Part shown: piece by piece, positions 10,742-23,417 of the stretch | Layout of the letters: each line of letters starts with the position of its first letter | Numbering within the stretch: the stretch's first letter is position 1 | Source: Macrotrachela quadricornifera | Lineage: Eukaryota > Rotifera > Eurotatoria > Philodinida > Philodinidae | DNA length: 64,000 nucleotides | Reading direction: 5' to 3' | Assembly: GCA_022393335.1 (NCBI GenBank) | Contig: JAJEKB010020411.1 | Location: 242,452-306,451, forward strand | Program-made: the position numbers and the translations under genes | Notes under the pieces: generated by a model | The model's input: only the letters and a program-made list of their open reading frames with translations | Told to the model about the DNA's origin: nothing | The model's database searches: none

Positions 10742-11964
10742 TTGACAATCAATTTATTATTTCTATAGGTGTTATTTAACTAGGACAAAACTAAAATTCT
10801 CAATAATAATCATAACCTGATCATTTAGTTTCATTCATATTTCTCTTACTCTTGGTTGTATATGTTTTTTTTTATAATACATGACATAATATTCGTTTAT
10901 TTATTTAAATATATTAAATAATAATGAACATTGTCAATTTATGATCGTGATTTGTATATTTATGTACTTTTTTCCTTTAAAATAATATTTAATTCTTTGT
11001 ATTTCTCACGATATTTGCTAACTAATCAATCCAAACTGATCATAGGGTTACATATCAAAGTGAAGAATATTTAAATATGTACAAAATCATAGCTATCTAG
11101 AAGGGAGAAAAATCTTATTTGCAACCCATTCCCCGAATGACTTGAAATGAATAGATTTGAGTGAGATTAAGTTGAAAATGAATGAGAACGATTGTAAAAC
11201 AAAGTGCGATATTCGAAAACAACGATATTTTATAAATGAAGTGTGTCAGATTATGAATCAAATATATCAAAATATCTGACTCTAATTATTTTTCACAAGT
11301 TTATTTTCTACTTTCTAACATCTTATTCTGTCAGATATGGGATAAACCAATCACTCTCACATTCATGGTGTTAGTTGTTGCTATTAAATGTGTTATTGAC
11401 TTTTTAATCTTAAATTAAGTTTTGTCATGGGAACAAGGGGACATTGAATGGCTAGTCGAATTTATTTAATTTCTTTTTTTCTTTTGAAATTTATTTTGTT
11501 TAATTCTTCACATGATGAGGACATGGAGACACCGAATGATTGGTTAAAACGAAACCGAGAATTTGTTTTATTTTTTTTTTTGGTTAGATTGAGTATTTTT
11601 TGAAGATCAAGACATTTGGGCATTGATTTTATGACATACGATTTTCAAGATGTCATAAGTGAAAAGAGAATAAGAATACACCATCATAGACATCCAATGT
11701 AAATATTTTTTATATGATTAATTGACTATCACATCGATTTTTCTTCAGATAAATCTTGTTTATGATGGCATTTATTTTCGAATGTGAGCGTCATTAGTTT
11801 TTCTAGATTGATTGATAATACTAAAGAGACTCGTGCTGTATTTTTTAATTACCTACATTAACTATTGTTACGGTCGACTGCATTGGTTGTTATCATTCTG
11901 ATTATATATTGTCAATATTCAAATTAGTCACACTCCGTATAGAAGCATGTGCGAGCGCAAACTA
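10742..11964. other. Intergenic, no gene recognised
   Basis: AT-rich sequence with homopolymer runs. Nothing coding or repetitive stands out. Confidence 0.5.
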
Positions 11965-12117
11965 CATTAGAAAAAAAAAAGGTTTTGTGATTCGAAACTT
12001 TTTTTTTTTAGGTTTTGTATAAAATTACGAAACTTTAGAAAGACGAATTTTTTGAGGGTTTCGTAGTTTTATACTAAACCATTTTTAGGTTTTGGGTGAT
12101 ATCTTTTTTTTTTAGTG
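11965..12117. mobile_element. Small TA-flanked MITE (CACTA/GAAAAA family)
   Basis: 153 bases between TA dinucleotides (11963-11964 and 12118-12119). Termini are CATTAGAAAAAAAAAA on the left and the complement of CACTAAAAAAAAAA on the right. Inside are 'ggttttgt...cgaaac' pieces also found in the terminal regions of the larger elements at 33874-36212 and 38143-40271, so this looks like a deleted relative. Confidence 0.6.
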
Positions 12118-12410
12118 TAGTTTAGTATGTAAAAGAAACGAAAAAAAAAATGATGTTAGTCGATATTGCTTATGACCGATGAATGTGTTTGATTCATAGG
12201 TGATGCATTAAAAATAAAACAAAGAATAGAACAAAATATTATATACGAACATTTAATTCATATAGAAGGTTGATGAGTACGCTCGCGTTATTCTCAGATA
12301 AATTTCGTTATTTTTTCTAAATATTTTTAACAATCTATTAACTAATGTTGATACTATCTCGAGACTTTTAGATAAGAAGCAGGTGACAACATCTTTTTGT
12401 TAATTATTCA
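12118..12410. other. 5' flank of the glycosyltransferase gene
   Basis: AT-rich, about 290 bases. A T-rich stretch ending in AG at 12370-12371 lies 39 bases before the start codon and could be a splice acceptor. Nothing else seen. Confidence 0.4.
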
Positions 12411-13415
12411 ATGCAATTACGTATCTTTCTCTTATGGTTTATATTAATAACCGTTATTTTTTTCGTAATTTATATTACTACTTTTCGTCGTCGTTCACCA
12501 CAAATATTTGTTACTGAACAGGATGTTATTAAATTAATGAAGAAAAATGAAACAAATAATAAATACAAACGTCGCATTCCTCGTATTATTCATCAGACAT
12601 GGAAAAATTCAATTGTACCACAACGTTGGAATTTGAGTGTTGAAAGTGTACGAAAACTTAATGCTGATCAATTCGAATATCGTTTGTGGACAGATGAAGA
12701 TATGCATAAATTTGTTCGTGAAAAAGAACCTGATTTGTATGTCAATACTTTTCTTACTTATTCTAATAATATTCAACGAGTCGATTCTTTTCGTTATATC
12801 ATGCTATATCATTTAGGTGGTGTATATATTGATATGGATGCTGGTTGTTCGAAATCATTAAATATTCTATTGAATGTATTGGAAGCACTTGATCCACAAT
12901 CAAATCATCTTGCTGCTCTTCCTGCTACAAAACCAAATGGAGTTTCAAATGATTTTATGATTTCAACGAAAGGTCATCCTTTTTTTCGTCAACTTATTTC
13001 TCGTTTATCTCTTTTCAATCATAATTATATAGTACATTATCTTACTGTTATGTTAAGTGCAGGTTCACTCTACGTGACACTTAATGAACATCTATTTGAT
13101 ATGTCACATCAACAAGCATCAATACGCATTATTGAAGAAAAAGTATACTCGCCACTTTTTCTTTGGTTTGCAGGAGGCAGTACTTGGCATGGACGTGATG
13201 CGAAATTAGCCACATATATTTTTACATCTTTAAAACTTCATACTATGGGTACACAATTAGTACTTTGTACTGCATTCATTTTCGGTATTATTTGGTTATA
13301 CACTTTCGTCCGACGTCGTTTTATAGCTGGACGACGAGGAAAAATATCGGTTTCCGCTCAGATTGATCAGTATTCTTCCACTACTCAAAAAAATATGTCA
13401 CATTTGCTTCTTTGA
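12411..13415 (+). CDS. Glycosyltransferase family 32 (fungal MIPC synthase/OCH1-type), Golgi membrane
   Basis: 334 residues, intronless. Residues 5-24 form a signal-anchor helix, so the protein is predicted type II Golgi with a lumenal catalytic domain. The GT32 domain runs from 'RRIPRIIHQTWKN' (55-66) through 'YRLWTDEDMHKF' and 'NIQRVDSFRYIMLYHLGGVYIDMDAGC'. The DMD at 141-143 is the DxD motif that binds the metal and nucleotide sugar, and 'RVDSFRY' plus 'GGVYID' are family signatures. A second helix at about 278-298 (LVLCTAFIFGIIWLYTFV) gives the two-helix layout of fungal SUR1/CSH1 mannosyl-inositolphosphoceramide synthases; the acceptor is unknown. An AATAAA at 13421-13426 follows the stop. 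The fungal resemblance and lack of introns fit horizontal acquisition (inference). Confidence 0.88.
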   Translation: MQLRIFLLWFILITVIFFVIYITTFRRRSPQIFVTEQDVIKLMKKNETNNKYKRRIPRIIHQTWKNSIVPQRWNLSVESVRKLNADQFEYRLWTDEDMHKFVREKEPDLYVNTFLTYSNNIQRVDSFRYIMLYHLGGVYIDMDAGCSKSLNILLNVLEALDPQSNHLAALPATKPNGVSNDFMISTKGHPFFRQLISRLSLFNHNYIVHYLTVMLSAGSLYVTLNEHLFDMSHQQASIRIIEEKVYSPLFLWFAGGSTWHGRDAKLATYIFTSLKLHTMGTQLVLCTAFIFGIIWLYTFVRRRFIAGRRGKISVSAQIDQYSSTTQKNMSHLLL

Positions 13416-16285
13416 TTTAAAATAAAAAAAAATTAAGAAAAGCTTGTCTTATAACACAATTTCTTAAATTCGCAAATAAATAATCTAAAAATTGAATAGT
13501 TTTATTCTCGAGTGTATCGTTCGACAATATATTGTTCAATTTGACAAATCATTGATCTATAACATCATCAAATTTTTAATCTTTAATCAGATTTTAATCA
13601 CTTTTTTTACATGGGATGTTGTTATACAATATCAATAGTCTAATATTATATATGAGATTTATCCACTTATATGAAACGCTTAAAAAAGATTAACTGAATT
13701 GTTGATTTGACAAAATTCATTTCAACCATGCTTATACAGTGATAAGTTTATTTTGTTTTTTAATCAAATTGGTTTTCAAATACGACATCTATAGTAACGG
13801 AGCGATGTCATAATATCCTAAGTTAGGGTATCAAGATTTCTATCACTACCATCATCAAATTAACTACAGAGTCAAATAAATACTCTTTTCATCTTCAAAG
13901 GTTTGTATACATTTGGTATAACGAGATGGATACGCCAATATATTCATATACTCTAAAAAGTTGAAAATTTTGAATACATTTGGGGTAAAGTGAAGATATG
14001 TTACAAGTGTGTTATTGAGTGCAAGACGGGAAAGTTTAGAGACAATTGAGGTTACTATATCCATAGTTGTGTAATGTTGGATAGGTGTTTCAGATGATGC
14101 AGTTTTTTGTGATTTTATTGAATGTTATTCTTTTCGGAGAGAATAAAAATGTTTTATTCGTTGTTGTTTGGATTAAGGAACATTAACGTATCTTTGTATG
14201 AAACTTTTACAGATGAATATGAATTGATGATACAGTGATGATGCTCAGTTTCGTGAGAGGGGTACTGGATTGAAAATTATCATCATCTTCGGAAATCTAA
14301 CTTGAATCTATGATCTTTCAAATTCATACTCGGACCAGTCATGAAAAGTTGTGTGGAGTGATTGGAATATTGTTAAATTCATTCGTTACTTAGGTCGGGT
14401 ATCGTGCGTTTCAACAATGTGAGCAATTCAATTCTGTGAACAGGCTTATTTTGTCAGATGTTATCTTACCATTACTGTTCTGATCCTCATGCTATAAATT
14501 ATCATCGAATCACGGATGCCTTTACCCCTTGCTGCCCATTACCATCAACCCATGTTTGCCCTCATCCTCACCCACACCCTCAAGAGTCATTGTTTCACAT
14601 ATATGGGCATATATGAATGAAAAACAATCACATATATGACCGATGAAATCAACTGCTTCGTTACTCTGTAGGTTCAACTAAAAAAAGTGTCAAATATTCA
14701 ATAAGATAGGATTTGTTGCATTGTTGCCTCCACCGTCGAATGGTGAAGGCTGCAGGTCTCTACCATGCTCCCATTAAAAGATATGCATGTCTTCTGATTT
14801 AAAATGATTATTAGTAATTTTCAATTGCAATAACGATTGCGGATAAGCCTTCTTCAGAACTTTTCTTGGTTCTACAGTAGTGATCTCATTTCACAGTTGG
14901 AAGTTGGGAGTTTCTTTTCAATAAATATCCGTTTTTGTGACGGCAATAAGTTTTAAAAAATATAATTCAATCAATTTTGAATTGCCCATTGTTGCCTAAT
15001 TCTCAGAATCTTTTAGCTGGAAAACTGTCCATGACTGAAAAATTTTTGACTGCGCCATTATTATACAAAATTGGTAATGAAATAGTGCGTAGTTAATATT
15101 TATGCCGAACGTGATGGTAATGCTACTCCTCTAGATTGTCATTAAATGCTAAAAATAGTCACTTTTATATTAACGTAGTAATCCATTTTTATAATTTAAG
15201 TTATAGACATAATTTATCGCTTTTATTATAAATGATAAATATAGAGAAAAAACAATTTATATTTCATTTTTTAGCTTGCAGTGAAATCAATATTTATACC
15301 TTTTGTCATGTATAATCAATAAAGAAGAAAAAACTTTTATTTCTCCTTCTAATTTAAAGCAAAAATCATCATTCATCTTATTTATTGTACGTGATAAATA
15401 AAGAATAAAAAACTTTCCATGTTTTTGCTAACTCACAGTAAAGCCTTCATTTATCATCTTTATAATGAACGATAAGTACAAAAAAAAACTCTCACTATTA
15501 TCTAAATAGGGACACTTAATTTTTGTCGACTTCCATTTATGATATAAGTCAGATAAGGCAGTAACTCAAAGATTTTTGAATTTTCACAGAACCTTAAGTA
15601 ATTTTAAAATACTTTATAATCTATCAAAACAATTCATCAGGTTTTATAAGAATTTATTGAACTTTAGAAGATATTATGTCTCCCTTATTCAGGATGTTAT
15701 ATGTAATATTTTAGCGTTATGATAGAATTCAGAAAGTTCTAGACAGCATCTGCAAGTTTATCTCGAGACGTTCATGAATCATCCCAAACAGATTTCAAAA
15801 ACTTATAGATACTATTCAGAAGTAGCTCTTAGTAAGTTACTAATATGAGATTTCGGTATCAATTGAAAAATTATATATGCGTAAAGTCTAAAACTTAAAT
15901 TCATTTATTGAACATCTGAAGTTTTGATATTTAGATGTTGATATTGTTTGAGAATGAGGAAGATAATATCGATAAATTAAATGTTACGATGAACTTTTGG
16001 GCATATTTGGAAGTTTTGTAACAGGCTATTTGAATTATCTTTTAAGTTGAAAAATCAAATATTGAATCATAAGTATTGACAAATATAACGATCATCATTT
16101 CTAGAATCCTATTAATAATTGAATACAAGCTATTCGATCTTCGTAGAGATTATTTTCAAAGCAAATAGTATATATATATGATACAGAATCTATTTCATTT
16201 CATTCTTTCTATATATTTACTTCTTAGGAGTTAACAAAAACAGCTATCTTAATCAAATTTAACAATATTTCTCACTTTTCAAAAC
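13416..16285. other. Long AT-rich intergenic region
   Basis: No gene recognised. The 66-residue minus frame at 13864-14064 has no domain. It includes the degenerate tandem repeat listed separately at 15205-15490. Confidence 0.5.
15205..15490. repeat. Degenerate tandem repeat, period about 78 bases
   Basis: Four diverged copies with landmarks 'gataaatatagag', 'ataatcaataaagaag', 'gataaataaagaat' and 'gataagtacaaaa', spaced at about 75-81 bases. Each is followed by A-rich then 'tttatttc/tttccatg' sequence. No function visible. Confidence 0.6.
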
Positions 16286-17207
16286 ATGAAGCGATTACAT
16301 TTGTTTTATTTTATTATTGTAACGATGGTGAACACTATGTTCGTTTCCCCAGAGCTGAACCCATCAAAAGGTAAAACTAGAAAGATAAAAGCTGTAATAA
16401 AATTCTTATACTGTTCTAGCTAACAAATTACCAAAACATATCAACGCGTTAATTGTTGTTGACGTTCAAAATTGTTTTATTACTGGAAACCTTGCAATGT
16501 CCAAGAGTCCAGCTCATCAAGATGGTGCCAAAGTTGTTCCTATTATCAATCATTTAATTCAAACCGTTTCATTTGATGTCATTGTTTATACGTATGATTG
16601 GCATCCACAAAATCATATTTCATTTTACGCAAATCTTGATTCACGTAGAAAGTTTTTGACAGGTGATCCAAATCGAACGATAAAGATGAACGATGAAGTG
16701 ACATATACTGGTCCAAGATACAACACCAGCCAAGTTCTATGGCCTACTCACTGCGTACAGAACACCGAGGATGCAAACCTGCATAAAGATCTTTATATTG
16801 TATCAAGGAATAATAGTGTTATTCATCTTAAAAAAGGGACTAATCCTGATATCGATAGCTACTCAGCATTTACCGACAATAATCAAGTACAGAAAACTGA
16901 TCTTGATAAAAAACTTCGAGAACAACATGTTACACATGTTTTCGTTGCTGGATTGGCTACTGACTATTGTGTAGCAGCAACTGCTCGCGATGCCATTAAT
17001 TTGAATTATACAACGTATCTCATTGAAGATGCTAGCAGAGGTGTCAACTTGACAACAATTAAGAGCGCACTTGATGACCTCAAACAGAAGGGAGTCGGTA
17101 TTATTCAGACGAAGCAAGTCAAAGGATTGGTCGATAATGCTAGTGACAAATCTTCAAATCTTCTACTGATAATTTCTATCAATGTATTGGCCGTACTTTT
17201 AAAATAA
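16286..17207 (+). CDS. Secreted, probably GPI-anchored nicotinamidase (isochorismatase-fold)
   Basis: Deamidates nicotinamide to nicotinic acid, feeding Preiss-Handler NAD salvage. Two exons, 16286-16370 and 16420-17207, joined over a 49-base GT-AG intron; 290 residues. I start at the upstream ATG because exon 1 supplies a signal peptide and the splice restores the N-terminal 'ALIVVDVQNCF' holding catalytic Asp43. Metal ligands D88, H90 and H94 sit in 'YDWHPQNH'; 'WPTHCVQ' is the family loop; Lys166/167 lies in 'HLKKGTNPDIDSYSAF'; nucleophile Cys212 is in 'GLATDYCVAA'. All catalytic residues are present. The tail (DNASDKSSN then a short hydrophobic run) looks like a GPI signal, so the enzyme may act outside the cell. 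Most animals lack nicotinamidase and use NAMPT, though some invertebrates keep it. Confidence 0.9.
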
Positions 17208-17230
17208 ACTTTGATTGAAAAGAGAACAAT

Positions 17231-17639
17231 CTGACGAAGAAACATCCCTAACTGTCAAATCACTTGTCGATCGGTTCTATTATTATTCGATCAAACTTGA
17301 TGAGTAGTGAAAAAGTCTATTTTGGTTTGTTTTTCTGGTCTTCGGTTATCGATCTATGGATATAAGAATCCATGAAAATCTGAATGATGATATTTTTAGC
17401 CGAAATTTAGTCTATAGATGACTCTCGTAGTCATTAGAAAAACCCTAAAATTTGATCATTCAGGTTCTCATGGATTCTCATGTCCATAGACCAAAAATTC
17501 AGTAAAACCCTTATAAGTCGATAAAGGAAGACCGAAAAAGCAAACCAAAATAGACTTTTTTACTACTCACCAATGTTGATCAAATGGCAATAGAACCAAT
17601 CGAAAAGCGATTTGACAATGGGAGATGTTTCCTCATCAG
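17231..17639. mobile_element. Foldback MITE, termini CTGAYGARGAAACATC
   Basis: 409 bases with inverted arms of about 150 bases. The left arm starts ctgacgaagaaacatccc; the right arm ends gggagatgtttcctcatcag. Internal matches include 'ttctattattattcgatcaaac' type sequence and 'agactttttcactactca'. No clear target duplication. Terminus shared with 20406-21030. Confidence 0.75.
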
Positions 17640-19024
17640 TTCATTTGAGATTTGATGTAAAAATACATAAAAAAATAACTTTGTCGATACTACGCTTGTA
17701 ACTAGTTGATACTTGAAAGCTAAGCATGACTGTTGAATAAAGAACGAAAAAACAACGCATAGTACAACGATCGGAAACTGTTGAAAACAAAAAAAGACGA
17801 TCTAAAGATTATTAAAACGGTTTCAATATGATAATTATAATCGAATCTCTACATAAAAATATATTTTCCTTTATTCTTTTATTGCTTTCAACTAATTGTT
17901 AAGCATAGATATGAACTTGGCAAATGAATTTTATCCTTCGACGCTTTTTCAATTGTTCTTACAGTTAATGTAGAGACTAGCGAAACAGTTAATAAAAATT
18001 ATTCTTCATGTGGATCAACAATGAAAATAGATTTGAGATCTAATTTAATACATTTTATTTTTTATTACGTATCCAATAAGAGAACTAGTAATAGCGCGAC
18101 GATATTCATTCTTTCAGAGTGATAAGCAAGATCCGACAGGTGAAAACAGATTGTATTAATCGAAAAGTATTATTTTTCATAATATAAATCGGATCTAAAC
18201 TGAGTAAATTTGGCAAACAAATGTTAAAAGAAAATAGATATCTTGCTAATTAGCAAATACGGTCATAAAAAAGAGACTGATCAACAACACAACAATCATC
18301 AGTACGTGAGCTACTTGTTTAATATCATTTAATTTTTAACTATTTCTCAGGATCATAAGAAAAGAAAAGGAAATAATAATTGAACTTGATGAAAACAATT
18401 CATTCACAAAGAGGACATCTATCGAGAATGTTTTACATATTATAGCTAATATGAATGAATTACAGACTATGAACTCAAGTCTAGTTCACTTCAGAAGATT
18501 ATGAGCGATGAAAAAAAATATCGGTGACATATTCATTCGCTGAACCACTGTAATTCATTTTTATCCTTTTACTGTTATAGCATGTTCTCCATGGCAGATA
18601 CAATTCTTTCTCTGATGGAATACTGGAAAATAGATTTTTTTTTCTTCTCGATGGCATCGTATAATAATAAAACGGTAAAGATGAATCATCGTTATCCCAT
18701 AAATAAGAGAGACAGTAGATTTTCCTCTACTGCTATTAATACAAACATAATTACCAGAGTCTGTCATATATATGTTGATTTATCGATGGTACCACGAAGA
18801 AAAAGAAAAAAAAATATCGCTCTGTATAAAACATATCCCATGTTTTCTTGTACAGTTTATCTTTGCCATATGACGTCATGATGAATGTATTAATTAACAT
18901 ATTTCTCCATAAAGCATATAGAAAAACGAGAAAAACTTATATGTTTCCTTTATTTTTTTTTGCTGCATAGAATCTGTTAAACTTTTTATTTTATTATTTT
19001 AGTTTTGTATAAAAAGACGAAAAA
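17640..19024. other. Intergenic, no gene recognised
   Basis: AT-rich. The 99-residue frame at 18582-18881 has no recognisable domain and low-complexity composition. Confidence 0.5.
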
Positions 19025-19876
19025 ATGATTGCAGTTCCATTAAATCCAAATTCAGTTCATATACCAATGATAAATAGTAAGTTATTGATTTTTCTATTTG
19101 ATCTTATATTTACCCTTAATCTTATAGTTGGATGTTGTAAATTAAAATTTGATTCAACATATCCAATTCATTTAAATGGAATAATTAGTAAAGAAGATTT
19201 TCATCAATCAATTTCTCGAATTAATCGTACAATTTTATCAAATAAAACTACATTAATTCTTTCAATTATCTTTTGTTTGAGTATAATAGGTAGTATGATA
19301 GTACTTCATCGTTTATCATATGAATTTATTACAACTGGAATTATTTTGATTATTTTTGGATTTATTCTTTTCGGTATTGGATTTTATATAATAAAACTTC
19401 AACGTATTAGACGAATGCGACATGCAATTGCTAAAGAATCCATAATATATTCATCGAGATCACCGATACCGTGTAGTTGGAGATTAGATAGAATGACACA
19501 TTTTGTTGGAAGATATGGAATTTATCGTAATAATCATTTAGGTTATCATGTAAGTATTGTTATTTTGAAGAATGTTCTTTATGAATTAAAAATAATTCGA
19601 GATAAATTTTAGAATAATTTTGTATTAATGAATTTATACTATTTATTTCAGTTAGTTATCGATATTGGTCGATCTACTGTTCCAGGAAGTGCAGTATATT
19701 ATTCCAATCAAAATGCCTCTGGTCCAATATCGATTATTGGACAACATAATAATATAACACCTCCGCCATATAATGAACAATCTGCTATAGACTTTTGTTC
19801 TCAATGTGGTGTACCAAGACAAGATCTAACAGGCAAATCTTGTTCATCATGTGGACAACTATTCAATACATATTAA
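19025..19876 (+). CDS. Two-helix membrane protein with PPPY motif and C-terminal zinc ribbon
   Basis: Family not recognised by name. Three exons, 19025-19076, 19128-19549 and 19652-19876, give 232 residues. The first intron (51 bases, GTAAGT...TATAG) is a multiple of three and open, so it could be read through and would add a hydrophobic segment, but its splice sites are strong. The protein has a short N-terminus, 'CCKLKFDSTYPIHLNGIISKED', two close helices (LILSIIFCLSIIGSMIVL and TTGIILIIFGFILFGIGFYI), a basic loop, a PPPY motif of the kind bound by WW-domain ubiquitin ligases, then two CxxC pairs (CSQC...CSSC) fitting a zinc ribbon. An AATAAA at 19909-19914 follows. Both termini are probably cytosolic. 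Function unknown. Confidence 0.75.
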
Positions 19877-20405
19877 ATATTATTGTTTTTATTTTGAATA
19901 ATATATTAAATAAATAAAATAACGTTTGTCACTATGACTCGTTGAACCCTCCATTAAATTTCATCTAATCATTATCTGCCTGTGTTAGTTAGAATCTATT
20001 TTGAGAACTTTGTTCAAAATAAATACACGTATGTTTAGACTGTTACAGACGACTTTTCTATAAAAAGATCGAATCTTCAAATTTTCTCTATACATTTTCA
20101 TAAATGAATAGTTAAGCACAGCTTGCAGTCGATGGTGGGGTAAAGATGTCGATATTACATTAATGAATAAGAGATCCACAGTGAATGGCATTATAAATCA
20201 TAAGTACAGAATGATGTGAATACTGAGATGCTATTGGGTTAAGGTTTGAAGAGCATATTATGTATTTAAAAGAAAATCTCGATATTAGAAAATTCCTATT
20301 TAGTCGTCAGAATTGATCATATTTGTTCAATTATTCACAAATGTGGATATGATATAGGGATGTATCTAGAGATTCTAATTTGTGATAAAGTATGGATATC
20401 CTTAA

Positions 20406-21030
20406 CTGACGAGGGACACTATTTAGGTGATACAATCCGATTCTAATCATTCATATACCATTTGATAGACAATAGTGAAGTTGTCAAAACCTAAAAATAT
20501 TATCGACCAACAACTCTTCCTGGAGATCTTATAGTCATTTTACTAAAATTTTTGCATACGACATAGTATCTCGCAAAAATTTGAATGTCGATATTTTGAT
20601 CTGAAATCTTGCCCAAAGTTAGACCTATCTATAACTAGAATATCCTAAAAGTTCAGCTCAAAAGAACGCTTTCTTCATGAGATAATACATTTTCAAAAAA
20701 GTATAACATCCTCCAATCTTTTTGTAAGATATGAGCGATTTTGAGAATGTAATATCTCATGAAGAGAACGCTCGTTTGAGCTGAATTTTTTAGGATATTC
20801 TAGTTATAGGTAGGCCTACATTTGAGCAAGATTCCAGATCGAAATATCGACGTTCAAATTTTTGCGAGATGCCATGTCATAGGCAAAAATTTCAGTAAAA
20901 TGACTATAACACCTCGAGAAAGAGTTATTGGTCGATAATATTTTTAAATTTTGACTATCTCACAATAATCTATCAAATGGTATATGAATGGTTGAAATTG
21001 GAATGTTTCACCCAAAGTGTTCCTCATCAG
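20406..21030. mobile_element. Foldback MITE, same terminal family as 17231-17639
   Basis: 625 bases, almost all inverted repeat with arms of about 280 bases. The left end is ctgacgagggacact, the right end agtgttcctcatcag. The arms share 'accatttgatag' and 'gcaaaaatttgaatgtcg' type blocks in opposite orientation. No target duplication is evident. Confidence 0.8.
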
Positions 21031-21412
21031 TATAGTTCTTCATCTGGATAATGATTACCTGATGCATGACAGTTTTGAAGAAGTGCCATCGCCGAAGCAA
21101 ACACATTCAAATCTATAGCAGCGTTAATTTTTGATTTAATAGAAATATCAGATAAGCAATCAGATTTTCTAGATTATATTACCAAACAACTATACAATTC
21201 TTATCTAAAAAAACGTCACAATACACAAAACGTGTTGATCTAAACAAGAGTAGTATCGATAAGATAAGATTTATTCTTCAAATGGTATACTAATCATATG
21301 TCTCTTGCTATCATAGTCATTAAACAAAGATGTACTGGATGGAAGATTTTTCTAGTTGATTCAAAATTGATTCATATTTGAAAATAAAATATTTCTATTG
21401 TATATGTCAACA
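21031..21412. other. Intergenic, nothing recognised
   Basis: About 380 AT-rich bases between the foldback element and the 3' end of the F-box pseudogene. Confidence 0.4.
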
Positions 21413-23417
21413 TTACCACCATAAATATAGTTTATTATCGATCCATTTTAAAATATAATTGTTAAGTAAGATCTTGGAGTTCATCAAGGCATAAAATTTT
21501 TCAAACTGATCATTATAACCGATTAAAAAATATAATGAGTACAAATGACGAGTATTTTCATTATTTTTATCTAATAGAGATCGTGTTATTATTTCTAAAT
21601 TTTGTGAATGTACATTTGTTTTGAGAAATTGTATTCGAGGACATAAGGCAACAAGCAGTTGAATTTGTTCTAATGTACAAAACTCATCACAAGTCATACT
21701 TGTAATAATGTTTATTTTCGATACGTTTTGAAACTCTTGGCTATTTTTAATTAATGTATATTCACTCTCATTATGATAACAAGGGATTGATTTTAATATT
21801 AGTGTATGGACATTTGATGCATTGAATAATATTCTGATAACTTTTTGAAGAGAAAAATCGGCTCTTTCAATAATTAGTTTATTCAATTGGTTCAGAGGTA
21901 TTATATGTTTGACACGCATACAAAGCAAAGCATTGATAGAGACCATATCAGTCTCTAAAGTGAGCGCATTCACATTGCTGAAATAGTTCGAACAATGGGT
22001 AATACTTTCTTTACAATGAATATGAAGATGTTCAACGAAACTTATATTATATTCATGACAATATAAAGGCATATGTTGGTTTTCTTCGTTATAGAGTGTG
22101 TAATGTTTTCGTCTAAAATTAATATAGTAAATATAGAACTGTTGCTTAAAAATATCTCTATCATTACCTATACGGATATATTGAATAGAAAATGACATAA
22201 TTTTTATGTCTGAACTCATAAAATTGATATGCAAAGAACCATTGTCGTTCAATCCAAAATGAAGATTCAAACTGACTGATCATATCTTGAATTGTCTTAT
22301 TACTCTTATGATTTTTGAGATCAATGTGGTATTGAATATCAAATATGCGTAAATTTGTTAGATAAGATACTATCAGCTGTTCCCATTGGTTTGCATACAG
22401 ATAGGTTATATATCTATTCTTATTTATTGTAAGACGTAAAACTTGAACAGTACGAAAATAATCTATAAGCATCTGTGCGAATTCATCAAATTGTATGAAA
22501 GTATATTAAGAGAAAGATAGGTCAAATGGTTAAGAAGAGATGACTTAATATTTTTGAAATTAGTCGAAGAACTTGACAATAAGTGAAAGGGTAAACGGCG
22601 TAATTGAGGAAGATATGATAATAAACTATCGAGCTCGTTAATGTTTACATTATTATTTATGATCAAATGTTCAACTGAACTGTATTCATTGTTACTGATA
22701 TGAAGTTCCTCGTTTCCCCATTCTCTCAGTGATAGGTTACAATATTTTAATGTACGTAAACAAAATATCTGACGATAGATTGTGCTTGTATTTCTCACGA
22801 TATCAATAGAAGTAATTATCAGCGAAGATAGTTACGATATAGATGATAGTTGGTCTAGAAGAATTTCAAGCCAACCTAGATCGATATTACGAAAAACTAG
22901 CGTTGTAAGTCTTGATAATGATGATAATTTTCCAATCGAAAATAAGACATCATCATACATAAATACTTCGGCAATGTGAAGTGAACTAATTTGATGTATT
23001 TTCGTTTGAATAATATCTTTATAATATCGTTTGAAAACTGATTTAGACATTGATTGAAAATTGAGTTTGATTGGAAGATTTGAAAGCATAAGAAGATTAC
23101 GAAATCGTAAATTAAGATCATAAAAAGCTTCATACACATGAAAATAATCGAGATATTCAAATATTTCATAAATAACTTCATTTGAAAGATTTTCAAAATA
23201 TGTGATCGTTGTTAAACTAAGATGAATACAGAATTTTCTAGAATAAATCGTTTTTATTTATACTTACCTATTCTTCTGAATAGTAGATATTTCTAGAAAG
23301 AATAATAAATAATATTGAAAAGAAAAATGAATGTTTTACGTTACCGTATGTCTTCTGTCTTTTTCTATTATTATCACTATTAACAATACTGATTGATTGA
23401 CGCTTAATTTTTTCCAT
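21413..23417 (-). pseudogene. F-box/leucine-rich-type protein, broken by one stop and two frameshifts
   Basis: The N-terminus is MEKIKRQSIS...KRQK, a basic nuclear-signal-like start (exon 23345-23417). A 25-base microexon (23268-23292) is flanked by a 30-base intron. A long exon from 23237 opens with an F-box, 'FENLSNEVIYEIFEYLDYF', that would recruit a target to an SCF ubiquitin ligase, followed by leucine-rich strands. It carries an in-frame TAA at 22832-22834, a frameshift near 22500 and another near 22165; the parts otherwise continue the same protein down to the ending '...WIDNKLYLWW'. The motif 'FWIERQWFF' and the LYLWW end are ones I associate with a large bdelloid F-box family. Assembly errors could mimic some breaks, but three in one gene favour a pseudogene. 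Confidence 0.75.

Noticed and set aside
18582..18881. 99-residue frame
   Set aside because: No domain, low-complexity composition, no splice partners.
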